DNA of 64,000 bases from Bacteriovoracaceae bacterium. GTDB taxonomy: Bacteria > Bdellovibrionota > Bacteriovoracia > Bacteriovoracales > Bacteriovoracaceae. Of this stretch, positions 1 to 7,617 are shown in pieces. The stretch covers positions 1 to 64,000 of the forward strand of contig JADHTQ010000012.1 in the NCBI GenBank assembly GCA_016784965.1, written 5' to 3'. A program made the translations under genes and the position numbers. Below the pieces are notes generated by a model. It was not told the DNA's origin, searched no databases, and saw nothing but the letters and a program-made list of their open reading frames with translations. Position 1 is the stretch's first letter. Each line of letters starts with the position of its first letter.

Positions 1-295
1 TGTTATATTTATTTCTTTAAAAGCAAAAAGGAGTGAGTCAAGCGTCTATTTGGCCATTGAGGTGTAAGTTTTAATGTTGACAAAAGAGCGAATACAAGAA
101 CGATGTCAATTTTGGAGAGAAAAATACACGACAGTATTTGAATTTGACAATATAAGCAGGTTGTCCTCCATTAAGCAGCCAGGTAGCCAAACGTCATTTG
201 TTTTAATAACAATAATTTTTTAGCGACAATTATTCATTCAACGAGAGAGGCAACACCTCAAGAAATAACAAAATTTGATTATAGTTTTAATTTAA
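1..295. other. Leader region with no intact gene, possibly a damaged 5' end
   Basis: No convincing complete gene lies here. A 49-codon frame (74-223, ATG start, no clear ribosome binding site) reads to a stop and matches nothing I recognise. A second frame without a start codon is open from 187 to about 341. It runs alongside the start of the downstream gene, as if a reading frame had been shifted near 330-345. Either this is non-coding leader or it is the remains of the N-terminus (signal peptide region) of the next gene. Confidence 0.4.
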
Positions 296-1111
296 TTGGT
301 AACAAAACACAGATTGCAACACCTGCGGGGAGTTACTTATAAATTTACAAAAACTATTCCATTAAAGCGTGGATTTACTTTGCAATATATGATGACCAAT
401 GATGATGAAATCTTAGCCACAATCATAAAAGGTACCGGCCAACATGCAAATGTAAATTATGAAGTTGGAATTGGGGGAACAATATCATCTGAGTATCTTA
501 GTCAAAAATACAGAGAGGAGCTTGAGTTGAGTGCAGTGGCTTCATATTCTATTGCAAAAAAACCATCTCAACTTGCAGTAATTAATGGTGAGATTATCAA
601 TTATCTAATTACTCCAAAGCAACAGGGAGTAGTAATTATTAATAATCAAAATGGGAAGATTAGAATTCATAATCTCTCTACACTATCCTTAGAGATTGAC
701 GGGGAACACAAAGACCTCAACGTATTTGATATGTTTTCAGATTTTAGTTTATTTTCATCTTGGATGAAAACTCATAAATATGATGTTTTCCAATCTCATC
801 TTTTGTTAAGTGAGGGAGTTATTAGAGTAGATAAGACTTGGCAACAAGTAATTGATAAACGTAGAGTTCTTGCATCTTTTGAAACTTATGATAGTTTTGC
901 GCTTATTGATTTTGAACCTGCTATTTCGCTCTATGATGCTGCTTGCTTATCTAAAAATATTGATGGTGTAAAATCAGTTGTGAACTTAGATACTGGAATG
1001 TATGATATCGCAACTTTTGAATCAAGTACCGGAGATTTGGTTGAGCTTGGTACACCGGACAAAGCAAAGAAGGACAGTGCTACAAATAAAATTGTTTTCT
1101 TCTCGCGCTAA
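296..1111 (+). CDS. Possible phosphodiester glycosidase-like (NAGPA/DUF2233) protein
   Basis: This is tentative. The C-terminal half has the layout of the NAGPA/DUF2233 phosphodiester glycosidase family. It has a segment with a GVVI strand, then a 'vFQSHLLL' stretch, then 'SLYDAACLSKN' followed by the VNLDTG motif, which corresponds to the family's NLDGG, near the C-terminus. The first codon is a TTG directly after a stop, with no good ribosome binding site. ATG codons at 389 and 392 are alternatives. No signal peptide is encoded in this frame, although the family is usually exported, which fits a lost or frameshifted 5' end. The gene stands alone and converges on panD. It could also be a pseudogene. 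Confidence 0.45.
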   Translation: MVTKHRLQHLRGVTYKFTKTIPLKRGFTLQYMMTNDDEILATIIKGTGQHANVNYEVGIGGTISSEYLSQKYREELELSAVASYSIAKKPSQLAVINGEIINYLITPKQQGVVIINNQNGKIRIHNLSTLSLEIDGEHKDLNVFDMFSDFSLFSSWMKTHKYDVFQSHLLLSEGVIRVDKTWQQVIDKRRVLASFETYDSFALIDFEPAISLYDAACLSKNIDGVKSVVNLDTGMYDIATFESSTGDLVELGTPDKAKKDSATNKIVFFSR

Positions 1112-1120
1112 TTTTCGTTA

Positions 1121-1142
1121 AGGTTAAAATGCATTTTAATCT
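1121..1142. terminator. AT-rich palindrome between convergent genes
   Basis: A perfect 16-base palindrome (1124-1139, TTAAAATGCATTTTAA) with partly pairing flanks sits between the convergent genes ending at 1111 and 1214. Its location suggests a bidirectional terminator. The low GC content makes it weak. Confidence 0.35.
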
Positions 1143-1213
1143 ATAGTATTTCCAAAAACCAACACTTATCCATCATTTCTAAATTTGACATTCTTTCATT
1201 TACATGATGCCAT

Positions 1214-1564
1214 TTAGTTCATAGATTTAATTTCATTGTTCTCTTTTAACAGTACTACCAATGGTTTGTGGGTATGAGCATCTTTTTGATCTATTTGTCC
1301 ATAAGTGACCACAATAATTTGATCCCCTCGGTGGACAAGTCTGGCAGCGGCACCATTTAGACATATCTGACCCTCTTTTCCATGAATGACATAAGTTGAG
1401 AATCGATTGCCGTTGGTTATATTAAAAATTTCCACCTTTTCGTGCAAATGAAAGTGGGCGGCTTCACAAAGTTTTGGACAGATGGAAATGGAGCCTTCAT
1501 ATTCTAAGTCGGCTTCTGTTACAGTTGCTCGATGTAGTTTAGATTTAAGTACTGTTATTTGCAT
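1214..1564 (-). CDS. panD: Aspartate 1-decarboxylase PanD
   Basis: PanD is a pyruvoyl enzyme that decarboxylates L-aspartate to beta-alanine for pantothenate synthesis in the cytoplasm. The 116-residue protein has normal family length and starts with the expected MQITVLKSKLHRATVTEA-type N-terminus. The self-cleavage pair Gly24-Ser25 follows Tyr22, and Ser25 becomes the pyruvoyl group. The 'NGAAARL' loop and 'GDQIIVV' strand are also present. It is the last gene of the pan/coa operon, four bases after coaX. A PanM/PanZ maturation factor is not visible nearby, and most non-enteric PanD proteins do not need one. Confidence 0.97.
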   Translation of the reverse strand: MQITVLKSKLHRATVTEADLEYEGSISICPKLCEAAHFHLHEKVEIFNITNGNRFSTYVIHGKEGQICLNGAAARLVHRGDQIIVVTYGQIDQKDAHTHKPLVVLLKENNEIKSMN

Positions 1565-1568
1565 GATT

Positions 1569-2342
1569 TTATCCTCGATTCATTTTTAATGATTGATGTA
1601 TACCATTTAAAACTAGATCAGGTATATAAATGTCAAAAAGTTTTGAGTCATCATAGAGCCTAGCAAGCCCTCCGGTGCCTATTATTAATGGTCTGTTGTG
1701 TGCAAAGCATTCGCTGGTTATGCGAGATGTTACTTCTTTGACCATACCTAAATTGCCATAAAAAAGACCTGCCTGAATACTTTCAACTGTTGAGCGACCA
1801 CAAACATGAGGTGCTTTAACAATTTCAACCGTGGGAAGTTTGGCAGTTCGCTTTTCTAGGGCTTCCATGGAGATTTTAAGTCCTGCTACAATTGTACCCC
1901 CTAGGTAATCGCGGTCGGAAGAAATAGCACAAAAAGTTGTGGCCGTTCCAAAATCTACAATAATTATATTTTGATTGGGAAATTGCTCAATGGCCGCAAT
2001 GGAATTGGCAATGCGGTCAGCACCGACTTCAAGGGGATTGTGGTAACGAATATTGAGACCACTTTTCATGCCGGGGCCTATCATGAAAGGGGTAATGTTA
2101 AAATATCGTTTACAGCAGTTTCTCATAGAGTAAATGGTTTCAGGAACGACGGTGCAAAAGCCAATATTGCTTACATCCTGGGGATCGTAGCCATTTTCTC
2201 TTAAAATGTTGCGCAAAAATATGCCTAGCTCATCAGAGGAGACACTGCCCATAGATATTTTTCTAAACTGAAACTTTAATTTTCCGTCTATAAAAATACC
2301 ACCATAAAAATGGGTGTTACCAATATCAAGACATAGAATCAT
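1569..2342 (-). CDS. coaX: Type III pantothenate kinase CoaX
   Basis: CoaX phosphorylates pantothenate to 4'-phosphopantothenate, the first step from vitamin B5 to coenzyme A. The 257-residue protein has the ASKHA-fold signatures: N-terminal DIGNT phosphate loop, GADRIAN with the catalytic Asp, 'VDFGTATTF' and a C-terminal GTGG adenosine motif. The start codon ATG lies within the end of coaB (17-base overlap), which indicates translational coupling. Type III kinases are poorly inhibited by CoA, so this branch is probably controlled elsewhere; that is known of the family and was not seen here. Confidence 0.97.
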   Translation of the reverse strand: MILCLDIGNTHFYGGIFIDGKLKFQFRKISMGSVSSDELGIFLRNILRENGYDPQDVSNIGFCTVVPETIYSMRNCCKRYFNITPFMIGPGMKSGLNIRYHNPLEVGADRIANSIAAIEQFPNQNIIIVDFGTATTFCAISSDRDYLGGTIVAGLKISMEALEKRTAKLPTVEIVKAPHVCGRSTVESIQAGLFYGNLGMVKEVTSRITSECFAHNRPLIIGTGGLARLYDDSKLFDIYIPDLVLNGIHQSLKMNRG

Positions 2343-3006
2343 TTGAAGGTGCTCCTCGTGTAAGTGAAAACAGGGTTTTTGCTAACTCTAATTTTGTGTG
2401 TGTTGTTTTCAGTAAGTTATTTTTGTTATAAATACGGGCCTTGTGTTGGTCGATATTTATATCGGCTAAGTTATTGTGAACCAAGTAATCGACGACATTT
2501 TTATTTAGTACTTTGTTAACTGCTTGCTCGATTATATCCGAGCTTTGCGTGTTAGTGAGTTTAAAGCCAATTAAGGTGATCGGGTCTTGAGAATAGCTTT
2601 TTATATTATCAATAATTTTAAAATTATGTTTTAAATTGATTGATAATGAGGCAGTTGAGTCGATTTTTAAAGTTGAGTCAGGTTGTACTTTTTTCCCATC
2701 AACAACTAGGCAATCAACAGAGTAATCACTTACTGCAGCTAGGTGAATTACAGTATGATAAACACCTTCGCCGAGCAAAGACTGCAAAGAGCTATATAGG
2801 TCGACAAAATTTCTAAATGATACTGTTTTAATATCACTGTTGGTAGGTTTTACGGCCCGCTTTCCATGAACAAGGGTAACTTGGTCACCCTGGTTACTAA
2901 AATAATCGGCAATCACACTACCAGTTTTTCCCGTGCTAAAATTTGATAGGTAGCGTACCCCATCGATTAACTCTTCGGTTCCACCGGTGGTAATTAGTGT
3001 ATTCAT
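2326..3006 (-). CDS. coaB: Phosphopantothenate-cysteine ligase CoaB (stand-alone)
   Basis: CoaB joins 4'-phosphopantothenate to cysteine using CTP. The 226-residue protein starts with the typical 'TTGGT.E.ID.VRYLSN.STGK.G' segment and carries the 'HLAAVSDY' motif and a 'LIGFKLTN' strand. In most bacteria CoaB is the C-terminal half of a fused CoaBC (DNA/pantothenate flavoprotein). Here it is a separate gene that overlaps coaC by four bases upstream and coaX by 17 bases downstream. The split arrangement is known in some lineages (enterococci, streptococci). Confidence 0.93.
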   Translation of the reverse strand: MNTLITTGGTEELIDGVRYLSNFSTGKTGSVIADYFSNQGDQVTLVHGKRAVKPTNSDIKTVSFRNFVDLYSSLQSLLGEGVYHTVIHLAAVSDYSVDCLVVDGKKVQPDSTLKIDSTASLSINLKHNFKIIDNIKSYSQDPITLIGFKLTNTQSSDIIEQAVNKVLNKNVVDYLVHNNLADINIDQHKARIYNKNNLLKTTHTKLELAKTLFSLTRGAPSNDSMS

Positions 3007-3551
3007 CTAAATACCTCATTTTTAATTTTGGCAAAAACGTAGTCTGGTTCTACTAATCTGCCAAGGCCCTCTTCACCACAAGCAAGTACACCCTCTTCAG
3101 TAGGCAAAATCACACTGCCCCACTTTTGTAAAGTGACGATGGATTGTACTGTAGCAGGATGTGCTAGCATATTTGAGTTCATGGAAGGGGCAATCCAAAA
3201 AGGTTTTTTAAAGTTGTTTGCTAAAAACAAAGCACCAATCAAGTTATCGGCGATACCACCTGCTAACTTATTGATGGTGTTAGCACTAGCCGGGTAAATA
3301 ATAATCAAGTCGGCCCATCTGGCAAGGTTTATATGGTCAAGGTGTTGCCCATCTTCAAACATACTGCTGAGTACTTTTTTATGACTTAACCCCTCTAGCG
3401 TTGCTCTTCCAATAAATTTTTCACTACTGTCGGTTGTGATGCATTGGACTTCACATCCTTCTTTTTTTAGTGAAGAGATAAGGTAGCATGCCTTATAGCA
3501 AGAAATGGAGCCCGTAAGAGCAAATAGTATTTTAAACTTCGACATTGTCAA
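3003..3551 (-). CDS. coaC: Phosphopantothenoylcysteine decarboxylase CoaC (stand-alone)
   Basis: CoaC is an FMN-dependent decarboxylase that converts phosphopantothenoylcysteine to 4'-phosphopantetheine. In the 182 residues the HFCD-family features are clear: 'ALTGSIS.YKA' near the N-terminus, the active-site His in 'DHINLARWAD', 'PASANTINKLAGGIADNL', the 'PSMNSNM' flavin/substrate clamp and 'LACGEEGLGRL' with the reactive Cys. The start may be the first ATG (3551) or the ATG two codons later; both lie inside the end of panC, so the gene is coupled to it. It sits with coaB as an unfused pair. Confidence 0.95.
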   Translation of the reverse strand: MTMSKFKILFALTGSISCYKACYLISSLKKEGCEVQCITTDSSEKFIGRATLEGLSHKKVLSSMFEDGQHLDHINLARWADLIIIYPASANTINKLAGGIADNLIGALFLANNFKKPFWIAPSMNSNMLAHPATVQSIVTLQKWGSVILPTEEGVLACGEEGLGRLVEPDYVFAKIKNEVFR

Positions 3552-4281
3552 TTAACCTTACATTTGCGTAGTGGATAGCACCAAAGCGCCTTCCAAAGTG
3601 TTCTTCAATATAATCTACAACAAAGCCTTGCTCTGTTAGTTTAGTTTTAATTTCCTCTATGGAGGCATCAGCTTTTAAGTGGTGATAAAAGCTTGAAGCC
3701 ACCTCCAATTGCTCAGGGGTTAAAAGTAGGTTTCTAGAGCTCATCGCTAGGCCACTTACCTCTCTAACCGTTGGACACGGGATGATGTTTACGTCCATAA
3801 AAAAAGCTTGGACCATATCTTTGATTAAGATGTATTGTTGGTAATCTTTTTCACCAAAATAAGCGTTGGTTGGTTTGATAATGTTAAGTAGCTTCATAAC
3901 CACAGACAAAACGCCATCAAAATGCCCTGGGCGATTGGCGCCACAAAGGATTTTGGCCATTTTACAATCACTGACTTTATAGCGGTAATTATATGGGTAA
4001 AGGGCATCATAGTCTGGTGCAAAGAGATAATCTACCTTGGCCTTGCAAAGTAGTGCTAGGTCGCGTTCTAAGTCTTTGGGATAAGACTTTAAATCTTGTT
4101 TCTTATTAAATTGAGTGGGATTAACAAAGATACTCACAACTGTTATGTCATTTTCTTTTTTACTTTGGTGGATTAGTGACATGTGACCTTGGTGGAGCGC
4201 TCCCATGGTGGGCACTAAACCAATTTTTTGGTCAATATTTAATTGCGTCCATTTTTGAGTACTGTTAACTGTTGTGGTCAT
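3532..4281 (-). CDS. panC: Pantothenate synthetase PanC
   Basis: PanC condenses pantoate with beta-alanine using ATP to form pantothenate. At 249 residues it is shorter than E. coli PanC (about 283), mostly at the C-terminus. All catalytic motifs are present: 'PTMGALHQGH', 'FVNPTQF', 'RPGHFDGV', 'FGEKDYQQ' and 'SGLAMSSRN'. The start codon overlaps the panB stop by four bases and the 3' end overlaps coaC by 20 bases, so it belongs to the continuous pan/coa operon. Confidence 0.97.
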   Translation of the reverse strand: MTTTVNSTQKWTQLNIDQKIGLVPTMGALHQGHMSLIHQSKKENDITVVSIFVNPTQFNKKQDLKSYPKDLERDLALLCKAKVDYLFAPDYDALYPYNYRYKVSDCKMAKILCGANRPGHFDGVLSVVMKLLNIIKPTNAYFGEKDYQQYILIKDMVQAFFMDVNIIPCPTVREVSGLAMSSRNLLLTPEQLEVASSFYHHLKADASIEEIKTKLTEQGFVVDYIEEHFGRRFGAIHYANVRLIDNVEV

Positions 4282-5066
4282 TTATAACTTTCCTCTCTAG
4301 TTGGAAACTGCTCATTTCTAACTTCTTGGTGAAAACAGTTTAAGGACTCTAAAACCATAGAGTGGCCACTCATGAATTTTTTTAAAAACTTAGGGTTAAA
4401 ACTATCATCCATACCCAATAGGTCCTGTAATACTAAAACTTGCCCATCCACATCAGATCCAGCACCGATTCCAATTGTGGCGATATCAATATTTTCTGTA
4501 ATAATCTTGGCCACTGGAGCTGGGATACACTCAAGTACCAAGGCAAAACACCCAGCATCTTGCAAAGCTTGTGCTTGCTGTAGTAACATCTGGGCGGCGC
4601 CATCTTGTGTAGCTTGGACTTTGTGGCCTCCAAATTGATGAATTGACTGAGGAGTAAGTCCCAAATGACCCATGACGGGAACTCCAGATTGGGTAATATG
4701 TTTAACAATATCTTGGTGGCCATCAATTCCCTCAACTTTGATAGCATTTGCTCCAGAGGTCATAAGCTGCTCTACTGCATCCATGGTGTCTTTTAAACCC
4801 TTTCTAAAACTCAAAAAAGGCATATCGCTGACAATGAATTTAGAAGTTGCCCCGCGGACCACTGCTTTTGTATGAAGGGCCATCAATTCTACGGTTGCGT
4901 TCAAGGTGGACGGATATCCATGTACTACCATGGCAAGGCTATCGCCAACTAAAAGAGTATCAACATTTGAAGCATTTAAAATCTTGGCCGACCAAAAATC
5001 ATAGCAAGTACTCATGGTAATTTTAGTGCCCGCTTGCTTCATTTTATAAAAATCAAGTACATTCAT
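4278..5066 (-). CDS. panB: 3-methyl-2-oxobutanoate hydroxymethyltransferase PanB
   Basis: PanB transfers a hydroxymethyl group from 5,10-methylene-tetrahydrofolate to ketoisovalerate to make ketopantoate. The 262-residue protein has the family's 'TCYDFWSAKI' start, metal-binding Asp in 'LLVGDSLAMVVHGY' and 'SDMPFLS', the 'VKVEG'-type catalytic segment ('IKVEG'), 'VMGHLGLTPQS' and 'IGIGAG.DVDGQVLVL.D'. Its very strong ribosome binding site (AAGGAGGAGG) is part of the last codons of the upstream reductase gene, and the two genes share an ATGA junction. This couples ketopantoate formation to its reduction. Confidence 0.97.
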   Translation of the reverse strand: MNVLDFYKMKQAGTKITMSTCYDFWSAKILNASNVDTLLVGDSLAMVVHGYPSTLNATVELMALHTKAVVRGATSKFIVSDMPFLSFRKGLKDTMDAVEQLMTSGANAIKVEGIDGHQDIVKHITQSGVPVMGHLGLTPQSIHQFGGHKVQATQDGAAQMLLQQAQALQDAGCFALVLECIPAPVAKIITENIDIATIGIGAGSDVDGQVLVLQDLLGMDDSFNPKFLKKFMSGHSMVLESLNCFHQEVRNEQFPTREESYK

Positions 5067-5797
5067 GTCTTGCTTCCTCCTCCTTGATCGGGTTTGTATG
5101 CAGATAAAAAAGAGCTGTATACTTTTTGAAATGGATCACTCTCAAGTGCGCTTAAATTCTTATTTATTGTTTTTTGATCGTTTCTTGCAAGTGGACCTGT
5201 TAGTACGTTATCGCTGCTGTTTATTAAGTTTTGCATGGTTTGAGACAAGTAAGGGTAAAGAATCTCCTTGCTGATTCCCAATTTATATTCAAAGTCGCTA
5301 AATATTTTTTGCCATAGAATCGTCGAAAAATTGCCTCCCATCACACATAATGCGTGGTAGAGGGGTTTATCTGCAGAAGAGATTGAAATATTAGTATTTG
5401 GTAACTTGGGAAAAATATCTTTAAAGTCCAGAGAATTTTTTTCACATACAAAGGGGATTGATTTGTACGTATCGAGGTCATAAAGTTGATCACTAAATGT
5501 TATTAGTGGGTGAGTACTATGGATGTTTGGTAAGCTTAAGCACCCTGAAAAGTGGACTATGGTGTGGTGCTTAGTCAAAGCAAGGTGCTCATTTATAAAA
5601 CCTTCAATGGCATCGTCTGGAATTAGGATTAGTATTGTCTTGCAGGAGTTTAACAAAATGGGCAGGTCTATGCTGTCTGGTTCTATACTTCTTTTCGACC
5701 AACACAGATAGTCAATGTTTAAAAAATCAAAGTAGTGCTTTAAATGTCTGGCAACTTTTCCGTTACCGATAATTCCGTAAGGATCATAATTTTTCAT
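5063..5797 (-). CDS. DUF2520/PanG-type Rossmann reductase, probable ketopantoate reductase
   Basis: The 244-residue protein opens with a dinucleotide-binding strand and glycine loop ('GIIGNGKVARHL') followed by the architecture of the Rossmann/DUF2520 family. It has 'ILILIPDDAI', 'VHFSGCLSLP', a 'STHPL.TF' loop and a C-terminal helical domain with 'ALCVMGGNF'. It is the first gene of the pan/coa operon and overlaps panB by four bases. The operon otherwise lacks a ketopantoate reductase (no panE). A family of this kind, PanG, is known to replace PanE in Francisella and Enterococcus. I therefore infer NAD(P)H-dependent reduction of ketopantoate to pantoate. The family assignment is good and the substrate comes from context. 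Confidence 0.75.
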   Translation of the reverse strand: MKNYDPYGIIGNGKVARHLKHYFDFLNIDYLCWSKRSIEPDSIDLPILLNSCKTILILIPDDAIEGFINEHLALTKHHTIVHFSGCLSLPNIHSTHPLITFSDQLYDLDTYKSIPFVCEKNSLDFKDIFPKLPNTNISISSADKPLYHALCVMGGNFSTILWQKIFSDFEYKLGISKEILYPYLSQTMQNLINSSDNVLTGPLARNDQKTINKNLSALESDPFQKVYSSFLSAYKPDQGGGSKT

Positions 5798-5903
5798 CGT
5801 CTGGTACCTGTCTTAATATTTTTAGATCAAGTCCTAAGTAAGTTATGAAAAACAATTACATCTGTACTGTGTATATGTATATATGCGACGCATTGGGGTG
5901 GGT

Positions 5904-7406
5904 TTAGGCCATAAATTTTACATATATAATGCTTAAAATGACTACAACTAGAATTACCGCATAAATGATTAATTTTTTTTGCTTTTGCCTTTTTGGGCCC
6001 TCTTCATCTTCTTGCTCATGTTTGATATCAGTTTTTGTGCCATTAATCATTTCTTTTAAATCTTCATCAATTTCGGGTTTTGGTTCTTGTTTTGGTTTAA
6101 TTTTTTTAGGACCGTCTTTCTGTGGTTGTTTTTTGCTAGTAGCAGTTTTTTGTTGCCTCTGCCTCATTATAAAAGCACTGATCGTTTTATCCAAATCATC
6201 AGTTATGGAGGTGGAGCCAAATACCATCTGTTTTACAGAATCACGAATTGCATCGTTTAAGGCGTTTTGGTTTGATAGCTTTTGATATCTCTCAACAAAC
6301 TCTCTTTTTTTAGATACGCTGTCAGCGGTATCCATGCTACTCATGGTTTGTTCGTTTATACCTTTATTTTTTCTTGCTGCCAGCTCTTCCTTTAGGTCTT
6401 CTACAAAGGGAGCGGCATCAATCTCGCCAAACTTTCTTAGTTTTTTTTGGTTTTTACTAATTTCTTTTGCAAACATCTTTTGTAAAAAAGATTGCAAGTC
6501 ATTGGAGTTAAAGTCGGGATAATTAGTATAAAGAAACTTAGTCAGTGCTCTATTGAATTGATCTAAGTCCTTGTAACGCTTTTCGCGCTTTTTTGAAAGA
6601 CTTTTTAGTAAGATTTTTTCTAGTTCAGCTGGAATTTTAGGGTTTAGCTTAGTCGGCTTGGGAATTTTGCATTCGTAAATTTGCCGCAAGATCATCATAT
6701 CGTTTTTACCAGTAAACAACTGTTTTCCCATGAGAAGTTCCCATAGCACAAGACCTACAGCAAATTGATCATAGCGGTGGTCTAAGACAGTATTTTCTTG
6801 TAGGTACTCCGGCGCTAGATATGAAATTTTTCCCTTAATGGTACCAGCTTGTGTTTCTTCGGTATTAGATTGTGCTTTGGCAATTCCAAAATCTATGACC
6901 TTAACGATACCGTCGTAATCCATCATGATATTATGTGGGGAGATATCTCGGTGAATAATGTTGAATGCCAAGCCACTTAGCTTGTCTGTAAATTTATGGG
7001 CATAATCGAGTCCTTGGCAAATTTGAGAGGTCATATAGACCGCCATCTCGACAGGAAAAGATGTCTCTTTCTTTTTTAAGAGGTCCCCAAACTCTTTTAA
7101 ATTTTTTCCATCTACATATTCCAGTACTGCAAATAATTGATTATCACAATCGCCGTAATGGTAAGTTTGGGAAATATTAGGGTGAACAAGCCCAAAGGCA
7201 ACTTTGATTTCATCTAAAAACATATCTTTAAAGTCGCTATTTTGAGAATGCACCTCTTTGATAACTTTTATGGCAACAATTTTGTCTGCCACCATATTTT
7301 CACTTAGCTCACGAGCTCTGTAGATTGTGGCCATTCCGCCATCAACTAGGTGGTCCAATAGCAAATAGCGGTTAAATCTCCTAGCTTTAAATTCAGATTC
7401 GCCCAT
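5904..7406 (-). CDS. Tail-anchored eukaryotic-like Ser/Thr protein kinase
   Basis: The N-terminal 280 residues are a Hanks-type kinase: a glycine-loop segment ('LVDGGMATIYRA'), the lysine in 'VAIKVI', catalytic HRD in 'IHRDISPHN' (about residue 152), DFG (about 171) and an APE-like 'LAPEYL'. The middle is charged and low-complexity. A single hydrophobic helix (about 23 residues) ends the protein, so the kinase domain should face the cytoplasm on a C-terminal anchor. PASTA or other extracellular sensor domains are absent. I chose the ATG at 7406, preceded by GGAG five bases upstream, rather than an in-frame TTG at 7418. It is divergent from the coiled-coil gene. Targets are unknown. Confidence 0.9.
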   Translation of the reverse strand: MGESEFKARRFNRYLLLDHLVDGGMATIYRARELSENMVADKIVAIKVIKEVHSQNSDFKDMFLDEIKVAFGLVHPNISQTYHYGDCDNQLFAVLEYVDGKNLKEFGDLLKKKETSFPVEMAVYMTSQICQGLDYAHKFTDKLSGLAFNIIHRDISPHNIMMDYDGIVKVIDFGIAKAQSNTEETQAGTIKGKISYLAPEYLQENTVLDHRYDQFAVGLVLWELLMGKQLFTGKNDMMILRQIYECKIPKPTKLNPKIPAELEKILLKSLSKKREKRYKDLDQFNRALTKFLYTNYPDFNSNDLQSFLQKMFAKEISKNQKKLRKFGEIDAAPFVEDLKEELAARKNKGINEQTMSSMDTADSVSKKREFVERYQKLSNQNALNDAIRDSVKQMVFGSTSITDDLDKTISAFIMRQRQQKTATSKKQPQKDGPKKIKPKQEPKPEIDEDLKEMINGTKTDIKHEQEDEEGPKRQKQKKLIIYAVILVVVILSIIYVKFMA

Positions 7407-7617
7407 TACTATCTCCAAAATGGTAGATCATTAAGATCGGGTAATTCGTAACTATCTAAATTCTTGCATTTATAATATCATATTAGGTAGGGGGTATTAG
7501 TATAGGGCAATAATATCCCCTGTAGAGAAACTGACTAACTTGGACGTATAATATTGCTAGGATATTGTTTTCTTATTAAAATAAAACGTGGGTAATAAGA
7601 GATTAAAGGATTTGGCC

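Noticed and set aside
4372-4875. Plus-strand and alternate-frame ORFs within panB
   Set aside because: panB has every family motif; these frames are shadows.
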